From assembly GCA_905250075.1 (NCBI GenBank), contig CAJNOP010000024.1:802508-866507 (forward strand): a stretch of 64,000 nucleotides of DNA, read 5' to 3'. Shown in pieces: positions 11,753 to 24,569 of this stretch (its first letter is position 1; the number at the start of each line of letters is the position of its first letter). Source of the stretch: Rotaria sp. Silwood1 (lineage: Eukaryota; Rotifera; Eurotatoria; Philodinida; Philodinidae). The position numbers and the translations under genes were made by a program. The notes below the pieces were generated by a model that was not told where the DNA came from, did not search any database, and worked only from the letters and a program-made list of their open reading frames with translations.

Positions 11753-14660
11753 TTATGTTGAAAATAGAAATGTTGCATATTTATGATCTTTTTGTGTATG
11801 GTCATTGTACCATTTACACCAATAAATATTCTTTGAATAGTATTCAGAAAATTTTTCTTCAACATTTTTTTGCATTTCAATATATGCATGATAATCTTGT
11901 GGTTTTTTTATATGTTCTAATTTTAGACTAATTAAATTTGGCATGGAATTGAGAAGATTATCAAGAAATGGTAATTTATTACGATAGACTTGCATTTTAT
12001 ATGTTGTAAATATAAGAGCAAAGATTTTTATATGAGAAAAATATGAAAAAAAATAATCAGTGATACGTTCATCAAATTGACGAACTGTTACACGACGAAG
12101 TTGAGCAAATGTTGATAATATATGTGATTGTGTTTGTTGACTAACAATTGAAATAATTTGCATTAAATAAAAATGATCTATTTCAAGTTCAATAAGATTT
12201 GATGTAAGAAGAAAAAGTGGTTGAGGCACATGACATCCATGTTTTACACTATCACGAATTATAAGCTTCTTTATAGCACCTAAAATAAAAATAAAATTAT
12301 AGACAGAAAATGAAACGCGTGTGTCCAGAAAAATATTAGTTTTCACATCTTTACTCTCAAGAAGATCTAGAACAGAGAAACTGGCGTTATGGCTATCCTT
12401 TGTATGTGAAATTCTCTTAATGATAAGAGCTATTTCTCATTCCAAAAGTTCTGAGAGCATGGATAATAGTCCTCTAACACCACTGACGACGACCATTTTT
12501 CTCCCACACAATACGCCCGATTGGGTCCAAATTTTTATAGTTGATACTTCAACCCAAGTTGTATGAATAGTTTTTTTTTGTTTCAAAATGTTCTTCCAAT
12601 GAAACTCGATACATCTTAAAATATTTATACGATTGAGAAAAGTGCGCCTTTTGACGGTTATTCCAGTATTTTGCTTCTGCTGAGCTCAAGGAACGATATT
12701 TTCAAAAGAAGAACAAACAAGTACTCCAATTCGATCGTAGTCCTCATAAAAACATTACAGCTTAAAAAATGAATATCAACTTTTGTCGACAGGAAAAACT
12801 TCCATACATCTTTTTTCTTTGTGACTTTCATATCTTCCTGAAGAAAATATTTGGGAATTTCGAGTCTATGATAATTTTTGCTCTACTTATCGAGATATTT
12901 TCTCATCCCTGAATATGTTTTCTATATTAGATGTTTTTCTAATAAACTCACCGAGTTGAATATTATATTGATGTAATTCATTATCTTGTGGTATAAGACT
13001 AAAATGAGGAACTTGATAATCAATTAAACGTAATTTAGTAAATTTTTCTTTTATTAATTGTAATAATAATGAATCATAAATATTTATATGTAATGTAAGA
13101 TGTTTTATATTACTCCAATAATTTTCATTGAAATTTTCTTTTTCATATATAGAATATTGAATTTGAGTAAAAAATTTTTTTTCAAATATTTCAAAATGAT
13201 TAAATCCAAATGGTAAAGAAAATATTTGTCCCATATCTTTTGATAGAACACATGCTATATTATGACATAAATTTCTATTTATTAAATGTTTTGTATCTAT
13301 AAAATATGATGTTATATTAACAAAACCATCTGAAATCATTAGACGAATATAAAAATGAAGTATTCGTAAATCATATAAATGATCAAAAAAATCAGAAGAA
13401 AATGCTTCGGATGAATGAAATGACCATTGATAATCTTGTGTATAAATAGATAAATATTCAATATGTTGATTAATTTCAATAATTAAACGTCGTAAATAAA
13501 TTGGTGGCATACGTCCTTCATATTTAAAATATTTTAAAGAAGGAAGTGGTGCAAGAAGTGTTAAATCATTCGATATATCACGACCACGCTGATCAACATA
13601 TGCATTACATTCAATTAGATTTGGTAAATAATAAAGAAGAGGAAGTAGATCTAAAAATAATGAAGATTCATTTATGGAGAGTTACATATGATATTCTTAC
13701 CATGATCAAATTTTAGATGAATAGTTAAATGTGTAATTGAATAACAACCTGTCATTAAATGTTGAGCAAAGACATATGGAACTTTACCTGCAAGAAATAA
13801 AGATTCATATGACTGCTTTTGCTTATATAAAAAAATGACTCTGAAACAGGGAATAGGAAAATTTTTTGAAAAAAAAAAACTTTCAAATTATTTGAATATC
13901 TTTAAAATGATTCATCATAAGTGAATTTTTATAAAACAAAAAAATAAACTTGTTTTCAAAACTTGAAATACACGAGAAAATTGAATAGACCAGATTTGAC
14001 ACTATCTGATAGAAGTTTTTGGTGTTGAATAGTGTTAACTTTAGATTATTTCAAATACATGTATTTGACTTTGATGGTTCTTCTTGAATATGCTCTAATT
14101 TAAGTTGTACATCAAATTCTATTTAAAATTTCGTTCTTGCCTGTAATCTTTAATTCTCTAACAGGTATATTTTGTACACAAAAAGGCATTTTTTCATTCC
14201 ATCCTATAGTTTCTTCATCGATAATTAAATTTATTTTATCAAACCATTGCAAACGATTATAATTAAGAAATTTTTGAATAATATCAATAATTATATTTGG
14301 ATCAATTAAACGTATTGTAAGTGAATCAAGACGTATTAATTGATATTGATTAAAATAATCAATTTGTCCATAATAATAATTACTACCGAGTTGAAATGAT
14401 GTGATTGTTGATTTTAAATTTGGTAAAATATCTTTACAAAAATGTTTATATGTTAAATAATTTGTATGATTTAAATTAAATTGTGTTAAACGATAACCTG
14501 ATTGTAAATAATAATAAATAATTAAACGAAAACGTTTATTTAAATTAAAAAATGTAACTAAAATTTCAATTGATGTTAAATAATCAAATATTAACATTAA
14601 TAATTCTGTACTTAGACTTTCGAAACATGTTTTTATTAATAATATTTTATTTTCACTCAT
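11753..14660 (-). CDS. F-box protein with leucine-rich C-terminal region (~610 aa)
   Basis: Exons: 14660-14141, 13787-13701, 13650-12952, 12279-11753, all in phase (1833 nt). Residues about 13-55 (FESLSTELLMLIFDYLTSIE onwards) form an F-box: the conserved LPxEL-like start, an aromatic-rich helix and a second helix ending near NLNKRFR. By family, the F-box binds SKP1 and places the protein as substrate receptor of an SCF ubiquitin ligase. The rest has irregular repeats of the type LxSLTIRL, IKHLTLHIN and LISLKLEHI, typical of the diverged LRR-like C-termini of rotifer F-box proteins; substrate unknown. Intron 1 (353 bp) has a GC donor (CAG then GCAAGA). Intron 3 is 672 bp. The start follows from the first Met before the F-box. 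Cullin-1, the scaffold of this ligase class, is encoded at 53.8-56.9 kb. Confidence 0.8.
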
Positions 14661-16360
14661 TTTGTGTTATATTTAATTAAAAAAAAAAAGAAATATTTTT
14701 AGCAATAAACTATCTAGCAATAAAATTTCATGGATTGGAGATAATAAAAATTACGAAGGTTCATTATTGAGATGTCATCAGTGTATGGTATTGAATTTTT
14801 CTTTGTATTTAAATAAGTTCTATCAGAGCAAATCAGTAAATAAATAAATTGCGCAGTCAAAAAAAAAAACACAAAAGTACGTGTGGCATGTGCCTTATAT
14901 ATTTTTTTCTTTAAAAATCATTAAAGCGATTGGAATTCAACTATATGTGAATACGTAGAATTTTTTTGTTCAATAAAAGATATTTGTGGTTTTTATTGTA
15001 TATTAAATTATGAAAATTTCTTTTTTATAAATAAACTAGAAGATGAATTAGGTCAACATGACTGATGAATCAACATGCATATATATATATAGATGAATCA
15101 TTTTTTGCGGCATTTTGTTGAGAGCACTCGTGAAAAAAAATCTAAAGCAAGCAGTTACATTCAAGGATATCTTATCTGAGAAAACAATTTATTGATATGC
15201 GTATAAATTGGTTTGCTTTGTCGTCGTGAAAAAGAGTCTTGTGAATAGAATATGCGTAATAAAATAAAAAGAATTTTATTTGATATTACATGAATGCGTA
15301 GTTTGTTGTGTTGTATCTTTGACTCTTTTGAGATAAGTTATATTTAGAGGTGTGATATATGAAATTAGTCATCAACTATTTAAAATACTAGACTAAATAC
15401 TGATTTAAGATGAACTAAAAAAATAATCTAGAATGTGATTGCATTTTATGTTCAATATAACAACTGTATGACATATCTGTTGATTTAACTGCTTAATAAA
15501 ATATGTTTTCTTTTTATCTTTATTGTCTCATACAAATATAATATCGCATCTTTATGAATAGATTATTGCATCGCTTGTCATCTTGCTGCTATTTTGGAAG
15601 ATAAAATATAACATGTCACAATGACATGTACTAAGTCTTTCTATAAATTAACATGAATTTGTAATCTGCATCATAACTAAAATTAATCTATCTGTTCATT
15701 ATTATAGATGTGTTCATTTTTTTCTTTTTTTTATTGAATATAATTTGTAACAATTGAATTTTTTTGCTATGCAGATATATATTCAATGAGAATATTATAT
15801 TAAAACAAGTCTCTTGATTATGAAGTTTTTTTTTGCGACGTACCACTTGGGCTTATTACTCTCACATGTTTTTCACATGATAACATTAAAGAATATTTAT
15901 TTTTCCGAACTTGAAGGTTCTCATATCTACTCGTTTAAGTCGTAATTTATTCAATGTGATTGGACGATTTTTTTCCTCTTTCGTTCTCTTTTATAAATAT
16001 TATACAATAACAACTTTTTTTACGTCGCTATTTGTTATTTCATCATCTTTTTTCCCTGTGTATTTTTTTTCTATTTCCCTTCAATAAAAAAAAACCTATA
16101 TTGATCAGCCACTGAGTGCGTGTTCTTTGCGTCGTTCTTTTACGCACACCTCTTTTATAGGGGTGTGTTTTGTTCTGTTCTATATGAGAATAGGGCATGG
16201 TCCAATGTGTGCTTCTTTCTTTCTTCATACGCCAACAGTGCGTGATTATTGACTGATTGTGTTTATGATCATGCGGTGAATGCATGGTATGCTTGAGTTT
16301 CTTTCTCCCATATTGCTTATATGCACAGTTCATGCGCACAATTATAGTTAGCAGTACTCG
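14661..16360. other. Intergenic region between the F-box gene and the KLF gene
   Basis: Divergent 5' ends flank this stretch, so it should hold both promoters. It is AT-rich with poly-A and poly-T runs. No RNA gene or long repeat is seen. A 120-codon minus-strand frame at 16043-16405 is Lys/Arg/Thr-rich without motif and overlaps the KLF start, so I do not call it. Confidence 0.5.
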
Positions 16361-16368
16361 TATAAATA
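16361..16368 (+). promoter_or_regulatory. Possible TATA box of the KLF gene
   Basis: TATAAATA lies 29 nt before the KLF start codon. At the usual 25-30 bp spacing the transcript would start almost at the ATG. In a genome this AT-rich the match may be chance. Confidence 0.25.
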
Positions 16369-16396
16369 TATCAATAGAATATAAAGAGCTTAATTC

Positions 16397-17787
16397 ATGA
16401 TTCAACTTTCATCCTCGATTTCATCGCTTTGTTTCAAAACAAATTTAAAACAAACTGAAATTGTTTCATTACCTGAAACAAAACCTATCATGCACCCACA
16501 AGAAAATAATTTGATTAGAATGAATCATACAGATAAAACTACACAAGGAATTGACGCAGTAAGTATTATATTTATTAAACTTTGGACTTGAATATATGCA
16601 TTAAAAAAAAATTTATATAGATTTCAACAGTAAGTGTTCAAGATGCAGAATTATTATTATCATTCAGTTCAAATGCCCAAAAACCAAGAAAACTTCATCC
16701 AAAATTTCGACCAGTATGTAAAAAAACTAAAAATTTTCGTTTTTTTTTTTCAATAAGATTTTCTTTTTTAAATTTTAGTATATTGGTGAACCAACTAATA
16801 TTTCACTTTCGACATTTGATAATTTAACATTATCAAATAATTCAGAACTTAAGCCTCGATCTGGTTCATTATCTTCAACATCGGATGAATCATTATCTGA
16901 TATTTCATCTACACCATGCACATCTCCATGTTCTTTATCAAATGATGATTGCCAATCATATCCATCCTCCTCAACTACAACTCCAATATATTCTCCACCA
17001 ACAACAGATAGTAATAATCCAGAATATCACATTCTTTATCTTAATCTCAATGGTGCATATCTTCCTATTGCTCAAACTTCATTTATAGTTCAAACAACAT
17101 CACAATCAACAAACCCAACAATATCAAAATCTATAACAAGAAAACAATCCTTAACATCAGATCGGAAAAAGAACTATGTTTGCTCATATGCTGGTTGTAG
17201 TAAATCATATTTCAAATCATCGCATCTTAAAGCACACGTTCGTTTACATACTGGTAAGGTTGAATTTCATATTACTCTATTATTATTGTCCTAATGGCAG
17301 CTGTCTCTTGTTGACTTTTTTTTCATCATTTCTATGGAAAGAAAATGGGTAGACATATTTCAGTCTTTTAAACCACTATCCTAATAATTTTGAGAGAATA
17401 AATAATAATGGGTTACTATTGCTTTTTAATGACGTCAAAAGAAAAGGAAGATAGCTGTACCTATTATTTTCTCTCTAACGAGAACAATGCACTCTACAAC
17501 ACGCTGTAGAGGAACAGGAAGAAAATATCGACGCATATTACTAAAAATAACTCTTTCTGATTTCGTTGTAACATCTTTCTTTTTTTATTATAGGTGAAAA
17601 GCCATTTTCATGCTCATGGGCAAATTGTGACAAAACATTTGCACGTTCGGATGAATTAAGTAGACATCGAAGACGACACACTGGAGAAAAAAAACATGTT
17701 TGTTCCGTATGTCAAAAAGCATTTATAAGAAGTGATCATTTGGCTAAACATCAAAAACGTCATACAAAATCAACACTATTATCTTGA
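16397..17787 (+). CDS. KLF10/11-like: Kruppel-like zinc-finger transcription factor, KLF10/11 (TIEG) type
   Basis: Four exons, 16397-16558, 16621-16713, 16779-17253 and 17594-17787, encode 307 aa. Three C2H2 fingers end the protein, at about residues 220-242, 248-272 and 278-298. Their recognition helices read [16 protein letters not shown] and RSDHLAKH, the KLF signature for GC/GT-box [21 protein letters not shown] and [11 protein letters not shown] with the linker TGEKK match vertebrate KLF10/11 more closely than SP or other KLF groups. The N-terminus is Ser/Thr-rich and disordered. A short hydrophobic stretch (DAELLLSFS, about residue 62) sits where KLF10/11 carry a SIN3-binding repressor motif; this equivalence is inference. 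The last intron (340 bp) splits the first HTG linker. The protein acts in the nucleus. It is the only convincing plus-strand gene here and ends with HTKSTLLS shortly after finger 3. Confidence 0.93.
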
Positions 17788-19138
17788 TAGAATAACCAGC
17801 AACATGCATTAATATTGTACATTTTATTTGCAACTCGGGAAAGTTTTTTCTTTCTAAATTATTGACTAGTCAAAAAAAAAAACAACAACATACGATCGAC
17901 ATAATGTATTATACATTATATAGATTAGAAAAAAAAGAAACTGATGGTTTTTTTTCGACATTTTTTTTTTGTCATTGTATGTATGTGATTATGTACATTT
18001 GGTTTATTTTTCTTTTTATGTAACATAAACAGATTTTTTTATGATGAATATAAAGTTAGAAATTAGTATTCAATGATGATATTATTTATTAGTAGAAATT
18101 ATTTTAAGATGTGAAAGAAAAATTTCTTTACTAGAATAAATCAATTTTGAGAGTGTATGATGTTTGAAAAGAAAATTTACAATTACTTTATAGGGTAAAA
18201 AAAACATCTGTAGCCAAAAATAAGTTTTGTTATTTAAGGACAAATAAACTGAAGGTCATGTATTGAAAGGAATGATACGATGATATCGTTTTCAAATCAA
18301 ATAATTTCATCTATATTAAGATTATCTCCGCTTCATTTTCTAGGCCTAAAAATCAAAATTTTTTCAATTTTTTGTTTTTTTTTTATTGGTATACATATAT
18401 GTATACTTTGGAATTGTATCTATTGATCTGCAAAAAAAAAGTTATTTTTAACAGCATTTGGACTTTGAAACGAATAAATTTGTAGCACTCCATTTATCTA
18501 AACAGAAATATACTTTTTACCTTTCTGTTTTTAAATATTTCGTCTATGAATTTTATTTGCTTATAGCTACTCTATTTTTATCACATGATTATGTTATAGT
18601 CACATGTTGCGACGCATGAAAAAAACGTTCGGCTTCAGTTTGAGACAGTTGATCTAGTTTATTGTAAATAGAATCAATATGAAGAAATCGAAAATTTTCG
18701 ATTTCAAACTTATTTCTAGTAACATTAGGTTATTTATTTTTAATATTCAACACTATTCCTAATTAGTGGTTGAAAAGTCAGTATTTTCGATGTAGTTTAC
18801 TCTTAATTTTAAATTCTTTCGTTGGTAATGAAACAGAGATATAGTCAACAAGAAATATATTATTCATACGTGTTTAGGTATGGAAATCTGATAAGCATTA
18901 AAAAAAAATGTACTCTTTGAACGTATAAAACTATGTTATCAAATAATCGGTCGTCAAAAAATTATAAAAGCGTGAAATAGAAAAGAAAACAAAGATGAAT
19001 ATTTAGGAGAAAATTAACATTTAGTTTTGTTTTGCATTTTTCTCAAAAATAAATTTTATACAAAAAAGTACTGCTTCGCCCCTGTTTCTGTGGCATGTAA
19101 AAGGTCATCGAACTATACTTTTTATATACATACTTATA
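17788..19138. other. KLF 3' flank, AT-rich, no gene
   Basis: The 3' UTR of the KLF gene must start here. Several A-rich AATATAAA or AATAAA-like hexamers occur between 18045 and 18250, none decisive. No exon chain or RNA gene is seen in the remainder. Confidence 0.45.
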
Positions 19139-19735
19139 TTCATGTCAGAAAAAAAAAGAAAAAATGTCAGTATTTTTTGAATAAATTTTGATAGAAACTA
19201 GATAAAAAGCTGCGGTTTTCGCTGATTAAAAGAGGAGATGAAACTGCATCGAACCATATATACCAGATTTTTTTTTTGACAAGTTTTCTCAGAGTCTATC
19301 ATCAAGTTTGTTAAAAACAAAACAAAATATTGTTTAATTGAAAAGTTTTACAATTTTAGTTTTCAGGAGTACACTAGAATCAATAACTGAAGATCTATAA
19401 ATTATGTAAATCTAACGTTGAAAGATTTAGGTAATCATGAGTTATATACATTTTACTGCGTGTTTTCGATAGGTTTCTTCATAAAAAACTGACCTATTTT
19501 CTCATTTTCTAACGAAAAATTTACCATATAAACCTATTCAAAAGCTTGGCAATTTCTCAAAAAAAAAAAAAATTGGCAAAAGACTGTGAGAAAACTTGTC
19601 AGAAAAATCTGATATCTACGATTCGATGCAGTTTCATCTCCTCTTTCACATGGTAAACATCACAGCTGTCTATCTAGTTTTTATCAAAAATTATTCCAAA
19701 GATACTCACACTTCTTCTTTTTTTTCTTTCAAATG
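19139..19735. repeat. Inverted-repeat (foldback) element, ~600 bp
   Basis: The left arm, about 19139-19296, is the reverse complement of the right arm, about 19580-19735, separated by roughly 280 bp. A 24-bp block is perfectly inverted (19230-19253 with 19622-19645; core GAGATGAAACTGCATCGAA), and AGTTTTCTC...GACTC-type sequence pairs at the inner ends. Arm identity falls outward. There is no transposase frame, so this looks like a non-autonomous DNA element or the remains of a local inverted duplication. The 68-codon plus-strand frame at 19596 is a by-product of the right arm. Confidence 0.75.
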
Positions 19736-20284
19736 CCTATTAGTTACTATTTGGTGTGGATATTTTTTTTTTTGCAAAAGCTATTGTTCTGGTAATTTTT
19801 AGAAGCTTTCACAACCTTTGTTCTGATAAAGAAAAACAGATTATTTTTTAGACTACGCCTGTTATTTTAATCCTCTTATTGAAACAACAAATAATATATG
19901 ACAAGCAAAAAAAAAAATATATACTCACCCAAAAATCGTGTTCAATACGTCTAAAAAAAAATTTTGAACTCGATCAAAAGTAGTATCTCGAAGATATAGA
20001 GCCTAGAAAAGTGATCATTATGACTAATTATAAATTCAATATGTTATAAAAGGCAACATTCGGAAAATCTTATTCTAGTATCGTTTGTTCTCTACTCGTC
20101 AACATCTATCTACCGTGAAAATTTCAAATGTTTCTGATGAATCGTTCTACAGAAATAGAAATATTCTCAGCTTATTGATAAGATTTTAATGAAAGAAAAA
20201 ATATTTGTTTTTATATAAGTTTTGATAACAAGAAATTTAAAAACTTTTTATTAACAAATAACATTTGCGAGAAAAAAAAATGAA
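19736..20284. other. Intergenic 3' flank of DNAAF11
   Basis: AT-rich sequence between the foldback element and the DNAAF11 stop. It should contain the DNAAF11 3' UTR. I see no other feature. Confidence 0.4.
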
Positions 20285-23200
20285 TTAGATTAAAGGAGGT
20301 ACATCAGGATCATCAATAAAATCTGATGAATTTTCTCGTTCTTTTGGTGGATTAGTTTTAGGTTTTAATTGTGAATTTTTTTTATTTTGATTTACAATTT
20401 GAGTATAATCAACAGTCGATGACGGATCTTTACCAAGTTCAAGATATGTTGATGATTTTGCAGATGATGGTGTAGTACTAAAGTTTAAAAATAAAAGAAT
20501 AACATTAATTTAACGATACGGACATTGCATACGATTTTTTATCTTGAATTTTATTCTCAATTTGAGATTTTATTTCAATTGAAGTATTGGATTCTTTTAC
20601 TTTGGGCATTTTAATAACTAAATGTCCCGTTGTTTTAGATCGTTCAGCTACTGAAAGTGTTGTATTCACTTCTTCAGATAAGACCAATTGTAGAATCTAT
20701 GAATCAAAAACAGAAAAATAATACGTAAATGTAATCTATAAAATCCATACTTTTCCTTTAATAGTCACTCGAATATAAGTAGGTTGAACATCAACATCAA
20801 TAAGTGATGTATCCATATGACGAAAAACAGCAATATCAAGAATAATATATTGATCATCATCACTTTCGTACAATTTAAAATCAACTCTAGAGAATAAATA
20901 ATATAATATTTTTGGTCAAAGATAAAAATTAAAGATGATATACTTAGGTTCATTACAATTGAATGGACGACCATCATCACCGATATATTGGCGTACAGGT
21001 TTCGATTCGCTTTTTGTTCTTTAAAAAAACACAGAATCAACAAATAAAATGATTGTATCTTTTGATTTTTAACTACAAACTCTTTTGATTCACGTTCACG
21101 TTTCTTTTTCAAACTTTCATGTGTCTCAATACGTGATTCAGGTGTATATTCTGATCGTCGTTCCCAATAACTATAAACAGAAATCAATCGAAATTCAATG
21201 TTTGTTTTTCTTTTTTTTTTGATTCTGGAAAATATTTTAATACTTTTCATCAGCATCACGTTCTTGTTTAGTTCGTGCATATTCATTCACTTGATTTTTC
21301 TTAAAAAATAAAATACAGTTAAACAAAACAAAAAAACTAACAACACTCATGATTGTTACGCGTTTTTCTGCATATTGTTGATCTAATTCTTCAATTCGCT
21401 TGGAAATCTTATCATATTTCTAAAACATATTAATAATAAATAATTAAATAAATGTGAAAACAGACTTTCTGAATCAGTCAAAAGTAACGAAACGATAATT
21501 TTTCACTATGAATCAGAGGTCGAACGAAAATTTTTGTACTTGCACTTTTCAAGTACGACGTAATAGTACAAGTATTCATGAGGTGTACTTCAAGGCCAAC
21601 ACCTTCATATTTGTCCTTAAATACAAAAACTTGTATTTTGTACTTATCTATATTACATAACAATATCGTTTTGCTTGTTTGAAGTATCATGTTTATAAAT
21701 TGAAATGAATTTTCGAGATTCTACTTATTATTGAAAATCTGGAAATTCTTTTATAGAAAATACTTTTTGTATATTTACATTGTATTGCATAACGAATAAA
21801 AGATGTTCAATTTAGAAACACAATTAGCCTTTGGCAGAATCGAATGACTTTCAAATGACTCTATAAGTTTCTATTAATACAGATGTTTATCTTGAACATA
21901 TTAAAATCGATTTGATAAATTGCATTTATTTTAAGTTCGATATTGTTAAAAAGGATTAAGGATTTTAACCTTAAGTTTTAGGGAAATCTAAGATTTTATT
22001 CAAGAAATCTTTATCAATATTTTATATGAAAATCCTTTCAATCAATATTTTAAAAACTCTATCAACGATTCGAAAATATAGCAAAGCAATAATCTGTCGT
22101 GGTTTCTAGAGTCTAGATCTCAGCTCACGTAAACTCTTCTTAGTATCATTGAGAACTATATTTATCTATGATAGCAAAGCGAACGAGTATTACCATTTAT
22201 AGATATACATTATAATTTTGAAGAAACTCGAACAATGAAAGTAGATAAATGTTCTGTAGTAAATTTATTAGTAAAGAAATTTCATTGAAATATTCTTATT
22301 TTCATTTACTTATTGATTATATGATGTCATGATGGTCTTGAAAAATGTATTAGAGATAGTTAACTTTAAACATAAAGTTTATTATATTGATACATTAAGT
22401 AAAAATATCGAATCCTTTGTTTTTGTATTTAAGTACAGACAAAAGACTAGTTTTTTGTGCTTAAATACAAATACATTATTTAAAATACAGGTAAAATATT
22501 TTTACTTATTGTACTTGCACTACCTCTGCTATATGCATTCAGATTTAAATACATGTACTAAATATTAACACTAAGACATAGAGTTCGATCGTCTCAAAAA
22601 AAAGCCTGGAATGGAATTGTTAAGTTATTAGACAGATATAAAAACTTTTCAATATATATTGAGAAATCTTCATTGTTTTTTTCATTCCTCGATCAAAATT
22701 TTCCGTATATATTTATTAATACTGTTTTGTGTAAATACTGAAATATGTGGCATCTTTTCTCATTTTTAGTAACTAATATCGTAGCTCTAGATCATTTTTG
22801 AAACTGCTGAACTCTATTAAGAAATAGCGTAATAATAGCTCTCGTTTGGTTTTTTTTTAGGAGAAAGTTTTCTAAAGCTACAAAGAAATCATTCATTTAT
22901 CAGCTTGTTTTCTAAAATAAAATATATTCTCAGCTAAAACTTTTCATATTTTTGTTATCAATCATAAATACTTTTTCTTTCGTCGTTATTTCTTGAGTCA
23001 GTAGATTCGTAAAGAAATATTATTGATCAATGGAAACATATATTTTTACTATACACAAATATTGTCTATATAAATAGGTTTCAAAGTAGTATTTTTTTTT
23101 TCTAATAGTTGTATGACGTTTTGTCTCTTGTTCATCATCATTTTTGTTCATATTATATTTTGATATAAAGATAAGATATTTATCGAATATCTACTAAGCT

Positions 23201-24569
23201 ACTTACTCGAAGTATGCTCAATCAAAAAACTACTGTCCAGATATTAAGCTGCATTCCGTACATACAATTCTGCAATATCGATTAAATGAATTTTTGAATA
23301 TTTGATGATCAAAACATACGTTTTATGCTTGTTTTATCGTCTGTTATTGTAATATATTACTCTTCAAAATATGACCTGGTTTATTTTCTCTATGAGAAAA
23401 AATAACTGGTTTTCTCTAAAGTACTATAAATAGAATTATTAAAGCTATTAGTTATCTACAATAGAAAATATTCAAGGAGACATGCAGAACGTAAGAAAAA
23501 CTTAGTAGAATACAATAATCCTGCTTTTTCTTTCTCCCGCTGCCCCTAATTGGATAAGAAAGATATATTTATCTGTCTTTTAATAGACATTTATTTCGAA
23601 ATACTAAATGATATGTTACTTTTCTGAGCATTTTAATGTAAAATAAACATTTTACCATCAATTTATAAAAGTAAAAAAAAAACCTATGTTTTTACTCGTT
23701 TTATAACATATATAGCAAATAACTCTTCGAATTTTGTTCGTGTCTACAAGTAAAATCTCAATATTAGCTTACTTGTAATGCTAATATTCGTTCAGTTTTT
23801 GTAATTTCATTTCCATCTAATCTCTGCAAAACAAAAATCAATGACACATCACTTTTATTGTAAAACAAACTAACTTGTAATTGTGGTAATGTAGCAATAA
23901 CATAATCACGATAACCTTCATGATCAACACATGGATTACCAGTTAAATATCTAGATTATTATCATAAATAATTTTTCTAGATAATATTATATAACTTACA
24001 AATCTGCAAGATGAATATTATCACGAAGATTTTCAACACTTGATAATATACCAATAAAATTTAATGTTAAATCAAGTTTATTTAATGATTCACATCCTAA
24101 ATATTGTTCAATAAATTTTTAACTTAATTCTTGTTTTGTTTTTTTTATTTACCAGAAAGATTTTCAATATATTCAATATTATTTAATGCTAAATTGAGAT
24201 ATTCTAAATTTTTTAATCGACTAACATTTTCTTTTAAAAATAAAAATAAATATTAAATAAAAATTAAATTCAAAAAATTATTCTACCAATTTTTGATATA
24301 AGATTGCTTTGTAAATAAAGTATTCGTAATTCTCGACACCATTTATCCAAATGTTCAATTCTATAAATTAGCAAAAATTTTTATTATAAATAAAAAAAAT
24401 AAAAAATCTTACTTTTCAATATCTTGTTGATGAAGTGATACTTCTTCAAGTGTTGACAATTGTCCTTCATTATGTTCAGCTCGTTTACGAATTAAACTTT
24501 CCGTAACTAAACATATCTAAATTACAACAATGATTGATACTCAACAAATTTTTACATACTAAAAACCAT
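20285..24569 (-). CDS. DNAAF11: Dynein axonemal assembly factor 11 (LRRC6/tilB homologue), 417 aa
   Basis: Exons: 24569-24560, 24506-24413, 24360-24287, 24230-24153, 24096-24000, 23950-23875, 23823-23773, 21419-21360, 21299-21244, 21170-21081, 21018-20944, 20886-20751, 20696-20533, 20477-20285; 1254 nt, in phase throughout. The protein assists cytoplasmic pre-assembly of outer and inner dynein arms for motile cilia. The N-terminus [16 protein letters not shown] aligns without gap to human MGRITEDLVRRNAEHN, which fixes a first exon of only 10 nt. Leucine-rich repeats fill residues about 20-140 ([54 protein letters not shown]). A charged coiled-coil and TPESRIET follow, then a CS/p23-like domain at about 254-330 ([31 protein letters not shown]). 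The C-terminus DDPDVPPLI matches human DNPEVPPLI. Human LRRC6 has 466 aa; the difference lies in low-complexity linkers. Intron 7 is 2353 bp. Confidence 0.96.
21420..23772. other. 2353-bp intron 7 of DNAAF11 with repeat debris
   Basis: The intron is about 40 times longer than its neighbours. Stretches rich in GTACTT, AAGTAC and AAATACAAA at 21530-21660 and 22420-22560 resemble each other in both orientations, suggesting a decayed palindromic element. Open frames at 21478-21690 (-) and 22329-22568 (+) fall in these stretches and are not supported as genes. No transposase is seen. Confidence 0.4.

Noticed and set aside
12321..12566. 81-codon plus-strand frame
   Set aside because: It lies within intron 3 of the F-box gene on the opposite strand and has no motif.
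16043..16405. 120-codon minus-strand frame
   Set aside because: Basic low-complexity translation that overlaps the KLF start; no family and no supporting exons.
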